Positions 16,073 to 21,951 of a DNA stretch of 30,514 nt are shown here, in pieces. Position numbers and translations under genes: made by a program. Under the pieces are notes generated by a model. It had not been told where the DNA came from. It ran no database searches and saw only the letters and a program-made list of their open reading frames with translations. The DNA comes from Clostridiales bacterium (GTDB lineage: Bacteria > Bacillota > Clostridia > Lachnospirales > Lachnospiraceae). The first letter of the stretch is position 1. Every line of letters begins with the position of its first letter. Location: contig JAHZHN010000020.1 of assembly GCA_019420275.1 (NCBI GenBank), positions 1-30,514 of the forward strand, written 5' to 3'.

Positions 16073-16288
16073 ATGCCGTTGTATAATCGTTTGAAAGAAT
16101 ACAGGGCAAAGATTGGAGTGAATCAGCAGCAGATGGGAAAGATGGCAGGGGTGTCACGCCAGACGATCAGTCAGATCGAGAGGGGCGATTATTCACCTTC
16201 TGTGACATTGGCTCTGAAAATTGCAAAAGTATTTGATGTTAAAGTAGAAGATATTTTTTGGTATGAGGAGGAAGATGAAAATGAATGA
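16073..16288 (+). CDS. small XRE-family transcriptional regulator
   Basis: A 71-residue Cro/CI-type helix-turn-helix protein. MPLYNRLKEYRAKIGVNQQQ begins helix 1. The HTH is QQQMGKMAGVSRQTISQIERG (near residues 18-38), with SPSVTLALKIAKVFDVKVEDIFW behind it. There is no ligand domain; the C-terminus is an acidic tail (EEEDENE). Start chosen at 16073 behind the near-ideal site AGGAGGTGATG; the longer frame from 15998 would be encoded by the operators. The gene overlaps the DUF3169 gene by 8 bases. XRE/membrane-protein pairs of this kind are common in Firmicutes. Autorepression through the three upstream palindromes is inferred. Confidence 0.92.
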   Translation: MPLYNRLKEYRAKIGVNQQQMGKMAGVSRQTISQIERGDYSPSVTLALKIAKVFDVKVEDIFWYEEEDENE

Positions 16289-17045
16289 AAGAAGAAATGA
16301 GATACGCAGAGAGAATCGCAGCGCCTTGAAAAAATTTATCCTGGTTATTGTGGCTGCGGGCATCATTGGAGGATTTGTTGGATTTTTCGGATCATTATTG
16401 AGTGATACAATAGGAGATTTTTCAGGTATTTTTACGGAAATCATAAAAGATGTTCTCTTTTATTTATTTCCAGTGGTATTTTTGATTCTTCATATCGGAT
16501 CTTTTGGTGTTTACAGCAAGTATAAGAAAGTGAAAGATATGTGGGACGGAGAAGATGAAGACAGAGCTGATCAGATTGAAGAGAAAATCAGTTATGTTAT
16601 ATGGGCAGAGTATATTGCCACAGCTCTCGGATTTCTGTATTTTGCTTTGATGCTTGGAGGAGACGTATTTGATACTTTTGTATTATGGAAAGGGATTGCC
16701 GTTTTTCTTGTTTTTGTGATAAATGTGGTATTGATTACGATTATGCAGCAAAAATGTGTAGATCTGGAAAAAGAGATGAATCCCGAAAAAAAAGGGAGTG
16801 TATATGATATTAAATTTAATGAAAAATGGCTGGAAAGCTGTGATGAGGCAGAAAAGATGACAATCTACCGCTCTGCATGGGCGTCTTACAGAGTCATGAC
16901 AGCTGCGTATGTGGCAGCATGGATGATTACATTCCTGGCTAATGAATTTTTTGATACGGGATTATTTGCCTGCTGTGTTGTTGTTGTGTTATGGATCATT
17001 CAGAATAGTGTTTACTGCTATAAATCTATCCATCTTATGAAATAG
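16281..17045 (+). CDS. DUF3169-like six-helix membrane protein
   Basis: A 254-residue integral membrane protein. Six hydrophobic segments are visible: FILVIVAAGIIGGFVGFFG, VLFYLFPVVFLILHIGSFG, YIATALGFLYFALMLGG, IAVFLVFVINVVLITIM, AAYVAAWMITFLANEFF and FACCVVVVLWIIQNSVY. A basic N-terminus (NERRNEIRRENR) should be cytoplasmic. The pattern and the adjoining XRE gene fit DUF3169; molecular function unknown. The start at 16281 is 9 bases after GAGGAGG and overlaps the XRE stop, so translation is probably coupled. In-frame ATGs at 16263 and 16275 are less well spaced. The pair likely forms one regulated unit. Confidence 0.8.
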   Translation: MNERRNEIRRENRSALKKFILVIVAAGIIGGFVGFFGSLLSDTIGDFSGIFTEIIKDVLFYLFPVVFLILHIGSFGVYSKYKKVKDMWDGEDEDRADQIEEKISYVIWAEYIATALGFLYFALMLGGDVFDTFVLWKGIAVFLVFVINVVLITIMQQKCVDLEKEMNPEKKGSVYDIKFNEKWLESCDEAEKMTIYRSAWASYRVMTAAYVAAWMITFLANEFFDTGLFACCVVVVLWIIQNSVYCYKSIHLMK

Positions 17046-17056
17046 GCAAATCCTCT

Positions 17057-17085
17057 TTTGCAGATACGTTGATTTTTGATATAAT
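17057..17085 (+). promoter_or_regulatory. tatD-ksgA promoter
   Basis: A perfect -10 TATAAT (17080-17085) with a weak -35 TTTGCA (17057-17062) at 17 bases. The expected start of transcription falls within the left arm of the hairpin at 17087-17124. Confidence 0.5.
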
Positions 17086-17086
17086 A

Positions 17087-17124
17087 TGCCCAGGAACAAA
17101 GAAAAGATTCTTTATTCCTGGGCA
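17087..17124 (+). repeat. 17-bp near-perfect hairpin in the tatD leader
   Basis: The left arm (17087-17103) and right arm (17108-17124) pair except for one C-A mismatch, with the loop AAGA. The arms contain TGCCCAGGAA and TTCCTGGGCA. No T run follows, so it is not a standard terminator. It lies immediately after the tatD -10. Confidence 0.75.
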
Positions 17125-17152
17125 TTGTATATGAAGAAAGGAACGTTATTTT

Positions 17153-17926
17153 ATGATATTTGAAACGCATGCTCATTATGATGATGGGAAATTTGATCAG
17201 GATAGAGAAGAACTTCTAGGATCCATGAAGGAATATGGAATTGGAACCATAGTAAATGTTGGATCTGATATGGAGAGTTCCAGATGGACAGCAGAGGCAG
17301 TCCGCCGATATTCGATGATGTATGGAGCGGTTGGAGTACATCCAAGTGAGACGGAAGAGATGAAACAGGAAGATATACAAGAACTCAAACATCTGAGCCA
17401 AGGTGACAAGATTGTGGCAATCGGAGAAATTGGGCTGGATTATTACTGGAAAGAACCCGATCGAAAGATTCAAAAAAAATGGTTTGAAGCACAGATGGAA
17501 CTTGCCAAAGAGGTAAATCTTCCGATGATTATCCATAGCAGAGATGCGGCAAAAGACACCTATGATATGATGAGAGCATCTCATGCGGATGTGGTTGGGG
17601 GCGTCGTACATTGTTATTCATATTCTAAGGAGATGGCGAAGAGTTTTTTGAATATGGGATTTTATATTGGAGTTGGCGGTGTTGTTACTTTTAAAAATGG
17701 CAGAACACTGAAGGAAACAGTGGACTATGCGCCGCTGGATCGAATTGTTCTCGAAACGGATTGTCCGTATCTGGCGCCGGAACCTAATAGGGGAAAGAGA
17801 AATTCTTCTTTGAATCTTATTTATGTGGCACAGGCGATTGCAGAAATTAAAGGTATTTCTGTGGAAAAAGTCATTGCTGCCACAGAAGACAACGCAAAAA
17901 AGATGTACCATATGGAAGGAAAATAG
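17153..17926 (+). CDS. tatD: TatD-family metal-dependent hydrolase (DNase)
   Basis: A TIM-barrel metal-dependent hydrolase of 257 residues. Metal ligands are visible in ETHAHYDD (His6, His8), the Glu of IGEIGLDYYW, the His of MIIHSRDA and of VHCYSYS, and the Asp of LETDCPYLAP. The TatD family members tested are 3'-5' DNA/RNA exonucleases linked to DNA repair and RNA quality control. Position before ksgA matches yabD in Bacillus, but the intervening yabE and rnmV genes are missing. Its stop directly abuts the ksgA ATG. Confidence 0.95.
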   Translation: MIFETHAHYDDGKFDQDREELLGSMKEYGIGTIVNVGSDMESSRWTAEAVRRYSMMYGAVGVHPSETEEMKQEDIQELKHLSQGDKIVAIGEIGLDYYWKEPDRKIQKKWFEAQMELAKEVNLPMIIHSRDAAKDTYDMMRASHADVVGGVVHCYSYSKEMAKSFLNMGFYIGVGGVVTFKNGRTLKETVDYAPLDRIVLETDCPYLAPEPNRGKRNSSLNLIYVAQAIAEIKGISVEKVIAATEDNAKKMYHMEGK

Positions 17927-18787
17927 ATGGAAAAATTAAGCAACCCACAAAAGACCATTGAGGTTATACAGAAATATCAATTTGATTTTCAGAAAAAATT
18001 TGGACAAAATTTTCTAATTGATGCGAGGGTTTTAGAAAAAATCATGGATGCGGCAGATATTACAAAGGAAGATTTTGTATTGGAAATTGGCCCTGGTATT
18101 GGAACCATGACCCAATATCTGGCAGAAAGAGCCAGAGAAGTACTGGCAGTGGAAATCGATAAAAATCTGATTCCGATTTTGTCAGAGACCTTATCAGAAT
18201 ATGATAATGTGAATATATTAAATGCAGATATCCTAAAGACAGATTTAAAGAAAATTGCCGAAGAAAAGAATGGCGGACGCTCAGTCAAAGTGGTGGCAAA
18301 CCTGCCGTATTATATTACGACGCCGATTATCATGGGACTATTTGAAAGTCATGTTCCGGTAGAAAATGTGACGGTCATGGTGCAGAAAGAGGTAGCGGAC
18401 CGTATGCAGGCGGGACCGGGAACAAAAGATTATGGAGCTCTTTCTTTGGCGGTGCAGTACTATGCCGAACCTTATATTGCAGCGAATGTACCTCCGAACT
18501 GTTTTATGCCGCGCCCCAAAGTAGGATCTGCGGTCATTCGCCTGACAAAGCATAAAACTCCTCCGGTGCAGGTAACGAATGAAAAATTATTGTTTCAGCT
18601 GATCCGTGCGTCATTTAATCAGCGGAGGAAAACACTTCAGAATGGAATTAAGAATTTCAGTGGTTTAAACTTCTCCAAAGAGGAGGTTGCGGAAGCACTG
18701 GAACAAATGGGAGTGTCCCCAACCATCCGCGGAGAAGCATTGACTTTGGAACAATTTGCGCAGCTGAGCAATCTGTTAGACCGGTAG
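17927..18787 (+). CDS. ksgA: 16S rRNA (adenine(1518)-N6/adenine(1519)-N6)-dimethyltransferase
   Basis: Dimethylates A1518 and A1519 in the 3' hairpin of 16S rRNA late in 30S assembly. Motifs are FGQNFLIDARVLEKI at the N-terminus, the SAM-binding VLEIGPGIGTMTQYL, the catalytic NLPYY (residues 125-129) and the C-terminal RASFNQRRKTLQN. The length of 286 residues is standard. The ribosome site AAGGAAA lies in the end of tatD. The 3' end overlaps the convergent gene by 12 bases without an intervening terminator. Confidence 0.97.
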   Translation: MEKLSNPQKTIEVIQKYQFDFQKKFGQNFLIDARVLEKIMDAADITKEDFVLEIGPGIGTMTQYLAERAREVLAVEIDKNLIPILSETLSEYDNVNILNADILKTDLKKIAEEKNGGRSVKVVANLPYYITTPIIMGLFESHVPVENVTVMVQKEVADRMQAGPGTKDYGALSLAVQYYAEPYIAANVPPNCFMPRPKVGSAVIRLTKHKTPPVQVTNEKLLFQLIRASFNQRRKTLQNGIKNFSGLNFSKEEVAEALEQMGVSPTIRGEALTLEQFAQLSNLLDR

Positions 18788-19699
18788 CATAAAATAGCCA
18801 AAATTTCCGGTTTTCTGAGGCTTTTGTGGAACTGTAATAAATTCCTGAAAACCGAATAATTTCGAAATAAAAGATTTTTCATTATCAAAGACTCCGGGAA
18901 CACCGAGATATCTGTATTTTTTCTCTTTGTTCCAAGCCAAGAGCAGATGCCCGTAGTTTCCGTAGTTCAGCAGAAGAAATCCATTGGTCTGCAGATGATC
19001 CGGAAGATCTGGAATCAATGGGAGATCTTCCAGTTGGATTTTAATGCAAGGAGACATGCCATAAGAAGGAGGAAGGGGCAATGAGGGATACTCCTTCCAT
19101 TGAAAGGAAGACGGGGCATTTTGGTAATTGTGTTCTTTGGCTTCTTGTTCCAGCTGCAGAGCTTCAATATATTCTGCAAGATTAGACTGAGGTTTTTCTG
19201 TTGATTCTGTTTCTTTGGGTGTTTTTGTTTTTTCCAATGGTTCTTCGGATTTCTCAGAAAGTTTTTCTTCTGAAGCCGGAACTTCTTTCACCAGATCGGA
19301 AGGTTCTGTTTCTTTTTTTTCAGATTCCTGATCGAGAGGAAGGAAACTGCGGATGGTGATTGGGTGTTCGTTCCATTCAGATCCAAAAAAATGATCTTTA
19401 GAGTGGAAAATCAAAAATCCCTCAATCTGATTCAAATCCATAGTCAGAGGATAAATGTTCTTAAATTCAACGATGGTATCGGTTCTTTTGATCGTATCAA
19501 TGAGGGTTCCCTCCATTGTGCCGTGATGAAACCGATAAAAATAAATTTTGTATTCTAAAGGCTGGTCATTTGTTTTTACATGGAAATACAGACGAAGCTG
19601 ATTTTGACGCTGTTCGATTTTTGCAAAACCAACATTTGGTCCTTTTATGCCGCGGCTGTATTCGTAAAGATATGATACAATTCTTTGATAGTCGGACAA
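18776..19699 (-). CDS. DUF6128-like conserved protein of unknown function
   Basis: A protein of about 307 residues with three parts. The N-terminal beta-rich region reads SDYQRIVSYLYEYSRGIKG and VGFAKIEQRQNQLRLYFHV. A long Glu/Lys/Thr/Pro-rich linker (near EKKETEPSDLVKEVPASEEK) follows. A C-terminal region has GFLLLNYGNYGHLLLAW, YRYLGVPGVFDNEK and FGYFMLPV. From memory this resembles the Lachnospiraceae family called DUF6128; the name needs checking. The start is uncertain. I use TTG at 19699 because homologues as I recall begin MSDYxR and the frame further up overlaps tadA and reads as hydrophobic shadow. No signal peptide or membrane span. Convergent overlap with ksgA. Confidence 0.75.
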   Translation of the reverse strand: MSDYQRIVSYLYEYSRGIKGPNVGFAKIEQRQNQLRLYFHVKTNDQPLEYKIYFYRFHHGTMEGTLIDTIKRTDTIVEFKNIYPLTMDLNQIEGFLIFHSKDHFFGSEWNEHPITIRSFLPLDQESEKKETEPSDLVKEVPASEEKLSEKSEEPLEKTKTPKETESTEKPQSNLAEYIEALQLEQEAKEHNYQNAPSSFQWKEYPSLPLPPSYGMSPCIKIQLEDLPLIPDLPDHLQTNGFLLLNYGNYGHLLLAWNKEKKYRYLGVPGVFDNEKSFISKLFGFQEFITVPQKPQKTGNFGYFMLPV

Positions 19700-19790
19700 T
19701 ACAATACTCTCTTTTTGATTTATCTTATGAAGAGAAAAAAGAAAATATGACGAAAGGCAGCCGAAGGGAAAAGATAGGAAGGAGAATCCG

Positions 19791-20297
19791 TTGACACAGC
19801 AGGAAAAATATATGAAAGAAGCCATCAAACAGGCAAAAAAGGCAGCAGCCATTGGCGATGTTCCAATTGGGTGTGTTATTGTGTTTGAAGATAAAATTAT
19901 CGCCAGAGCGTATAATCAGAGAAATAAAAGAAAGACAACGCTGGCACACGCTGAACTGCTGGCGATTCAGAAAGCCAGCAGGAAGCTGGGAGACTGGAGA
20001 CTGGAAGAATGTACTATGTACATTACGCTGGAACCGTGCCAGATGTGTGCGGGAGCCATTGTGCAGGCGAGAATTCCAAAGGTAGTGATCGGAGCCATGA
20101 ATCCCAAAGCAGGATGTGCGGGATCTGTTTTAAACATTCTTCAAACAGATGGATTTAATCATCAGACAGAGATTGAATCAGGGATTCTTGGAGAAGAATG
20201 CGGTGAAATGATGTCAGAATTTTTCAGAGAACTTCGAAAGAAAAAAAAGAAGGAAAAGGCAGCTGAAAAAAAGGATGGAATTGAAATCTCTGGTTGA
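19791..20297 (+). CDS. tadA: tRNA-specific adenosine deaminase
   Basis: Deaminates A34 of tRNA-Arg(ACG) to inosine for wobble decoding. The zinc site is HAE (His53, catalytic Glu55) and PCQMC (Cys83, Cys86). Other landmarks are DVPIGCVIV and the PKAGCAGS segment. 168 residues includes a Lys-rich C-terminal tail (RKKKKKEKAAEKK). It starts with TTG six bases after GGAAGGAG; the next ATG (MKEAIK) would lose part of helix 1. Its stop codon lies inside the -35 element of the SRP RNA promoter. Confidence 0.95.
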   Translation: MTQQEKYMKEAIKQAKKAAAIGDVPIGCVIVFEDKIIARAYNQRNKRKTTLAHAELLAIQKASRKLGDWRLEECTMYITLEPCQMCAGAIVQARIPKVVIGAMNPKAGCAGSVLNILQTDGFNHQTEIESGILGEECGEMMSEFFRELRKKKKKEKAAEKKDGIEISG

Positions 20298-20322
20298 CCT
20301 GAAGAAAACTATTTAGTATAAT
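20294..20322 (+). promoter_or_regulatory. SRP RNA promoter
   Basis: The -35 TTGACC (20294-20299) and a perfect -10 TATAAT (20317-20322) with a 17-base spacer. The -35 contains the tadA stop codon. The predicted start near 20329 is about 37 bases before the mature RNA. Confidence 0.8.
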
Positions 20323-20365
20323 AAACGATGCATCCAATGGATGCACCATTTATCAAGTCATAAAG

Positions 20366-20638
20366 CTTCCGTGCAGCCGGGGAGGTAGCGGCACCCTATT
20401 TCTGCAATCCGCTATAGCAGAGGTCATGGTTTGTTTCGGGCTTTTTTCTGTAGAGCTGCCCTTTATAAGTGGCGTTGATATCTGGGTCTCACGCAATAGG
20501 AATCTACGAACCGTGTCAGGTCGGGAACGAAGCAGCACTAAGTAGAACCTTCTATGTGCCGTGAGGGTGCCTGGGTTGAGTTAACTGTAGAGGTAACGTC
20601 TGTGGAGGGAGGCACAACGCAGACCGCACGGATTTTTT
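20366..20638 (+). ncRNA. ffs: signal recognition particle RNA, large type with Alu domain
   Basis: RNA of the signal recognition particle, which binds Ffh for membrane protein targeting. The apical domain IV reads GTCAGGTCGGGAACGAAGCA, with the GGAA tetraloop and the asymmetric AGCA internal loop. The 5' part has GGTAGCGGCACCC and resembles the B. subtilis scRNA Alu domain, as do CCGCTATAGCAG and GCCTGGG in the arms. The ends pair (CCGTGC near 20369 with GCACGG near 20626) and a T run follows, which also serves as terminator. Exact ends are estimated. A small hairpin (TGCATCC/GGATGCA, 20329-20345) lies in the 5' precursor leader. This fills the gene-free stretch between tadA and the alarmone synthetase. 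Confidence 0.95.
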
Positions 20639-20654
20639 TATTTTATGGATGGAA

Positions 20655-20683
20655 TTGAACCACGCAGATAAGAGTGATAAAAT
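20655..20683 (+). promoter_or_regulatory. promoter of the alarmone synthetase gene
   Basis: The -35 TTGAAC (20655-20660), a 17-base spacer and a -10 TAAAAT (20678-20683), about 38 bases before the ATG. Confidence 0.65.
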
Positions 20684-20721
20684 AATGTTAGTGCGAAATC
20701 AACGACAAGGAGGAACAATGA

Positions 20722-21375
20722 ATGAAAGAATTAGAGTTACCTGATGTAAAAGATGTGTTGGTTGAGTATCGGCAGATGCAGCTGCTTTATCGTTCTGCGT
20801 TGAAAGAAATCGGCACAAAACTTGAAATTCTGAATGATGAATTCAAGTTTGTCCACAAGTATAATCCGATTGAACATATCAAATCCAGACTGAAAAGTGA
20901 AGAAAGCATTATGCGCAAACTGCTCCGCAAAGGAGTAGATGTGACAGTAGAAAATATTCAGAAGTACATTGATGATATTGCAGGAATCCGTGTCATCTGT
21001 TCATTTACTCCGGATATTTACCGTATTGTGGATATGATATCTTCCCAGGATGATATTGAAGTGCTGAAAGCAAAAGACTATATGATCAATCCGAAACCAA
21101 ACGGATACCGCAGTTATCACCTGATCGTCAAAGTTCCGATATTTTTATCTGATAAGGTAATCCCAACCAAAGTTGAGATTCAGATCAGGACAGTAGCGAT
21201 GGATTTCTGGGCTTCTCTGGAGCATAAGATTTATTATAAATATGAGGGGAATGCACCGGAGTATATCCGTACGGAACTAAAAGAATGCGCGGACATGATC
21301 GCATTTCTTGACAGCAAGATGCTGGCAATCAATGAAGAAGTAAGAAGTATTAAACAGGAAAACAACAGACAATAG
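20722..21375 (+). CDS. small alarmone synthetase ((p)ppGpp synthase, RelQ/YjbM-like)
   Basis: Synthesises (p)ppGpp from ATP and GTP/GDP. It carries only the RelA/SpoT synthetase fold (217 residues), with no hydrolase or TGS domain. Visible motifs are HIKSRLKSEESI (ATP-binding basic patch), YIDDIAGIRV (Asp84, Asp85), KDYMINPKPNGYRSYH (substrate G-loop, Tyr120 and Tyr129), VEIQIRT (catalytic Glu152) and WASLEHKIYYK. Size and the conserved N-terminal helix fit the RelQ/SasB class more than RelP. It has its own promoter and starts behind AAGGAGG. An ATG 4 bases earlier opens only a short frame. It can make alarmone independently of the ribosome; the trigger is not visible here. Confidence 0.93.
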   Translation: MKELELPDVKDVLVEYRQMQLLYRSALKEIGTKLEILNDEFKFVHKYNPIEHIKSRLKSEESIMRKLLRKGVDVTVENIQKYIDDIAGIRVICSFTPDIYRIVDMISSQDDIEVLKAKDYMINPKPNGYRSYHLIVKVPIFLSDKVIPTKVEIQIRTVAMDFWASLEHKIYYKYEGNAPEYIRTELKECADMIAFLDSKMLAINEEVRSIKQENNRQ

Positions 21376-21431
21376 AAACATTTTTTATGCTCTGTCATAT
21401 TATATTATCAATAGAGTGAAGGAGCATAGGA

Positions 21432-21821
21432 ATGGCTGTCAGAGAAGGTTTAGGGGATTTGCCGGTTTTTGATCACGATATTCTGCGGGGACGTCAGAAT
21501 ATCATGCAGGAAGAAATAGAAGAAGATGATTATCAGTATATTACAAAGATGTATCCTGCAGTTGCCAGAGAAATCCTGGAGTTGATTGAAGACTCCTGTG
21601 ATCGGCTGGAATATGAAGGGAGCATGATGTTTGATCAGTATATGGATCGTGCCAGTGTTCTTGGAATGGCAGATCAGATATATGATAAGATCAAATATCG
21701 GGAAAAAGAAGAAGGTATGAAAAAGGACAGTATGCTGTACCAGATGATCTTGGTGCTGCTTGGCAGCGAAATGTGTCATCGCCGGTGCAGATACAGAAGA
21801 AAGAAAAGAATGTTTTCTTAA
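21432..21821 (+). CDS. conserved hypothetical protein
   Basis: A 129-residue acidic-to-basic protein with no recognised domain. It begins MAVREGLGDLPVFDHDILRG. The middle is helical and acidic (IMQEEIEEDDYQYITKMYP), followed by DRLEYEGSMMFDQYMDR. It ends in a strongly basic Cys/Arg/Lys tail (CHRRCRYRRKKR). No membrane segment or signal peptide, so cytoplasmic, and perhaps nucleic-acid or membrane-surface binding through the tail. AAGGAG precedes the ATG and a terminator follows. I believe similar proteins occur in other Lachnospiraceae, but no function is known to me. Confidence 0.75.
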   Translation: MAVREGLGDLPVFDHDILRGRQNIMQEEIEEDDYQYITKMYPAVAREILELIEDSCDRLEYEGSMMFDQYMDRASVLGMADQIYDKIKYREKEEGMKKDSMLYQMILVLLGSEMCHRRCRYRRKKRMFS

Positions 21822-21836
21822 AAAGAAAAAGTCGGG

Positions 21837-21862
21837 CCGGGGATACATTCCCCGGTTTTTTT
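21837..21862 (+). terminator. intrinsic terminator after the hypothetical gene
   Basis: A 7-bp GC-rich stem CCGGGGA/TCCCCGG with the loop TACAT, followed by seven T. Confidence 0.9.
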
Positions 21863-21892
21863 GAATACAACCTTAAAGATTCCTTAAAATGG

Positions 21893-21921
21893 TTGTATAA
21901 GCGGGTAAAAACGGATAAAAT
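21893..21921 (+). promoter_or_regulatory. promoter of the 829-residue protein gene
   Basis: The -35 TTGTAT (21893-21898), a 17-base spacer and a -10 TAAAAT (21916-21921), about 30 bases before the ATG. Confidence 0.6.
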
Positions 21922-21951
21922 GAACCATATAAGGATGAAAAGGAGAATAGA

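Noticed and set aside
19700..19852. Hydrophobic N-terminal extension (possible signal peptide) of the DUF6128-like protein
   Set aside because: It overlaps the tadA 5' end and ribosome site in antisense, and the recognisable family start begins at SDYQRIV after a TTG.
20353..20538. Minus-strand 61-residue reading frame
   Set aside because: It is antisense to the highly structured SRP RNA and has no family features.
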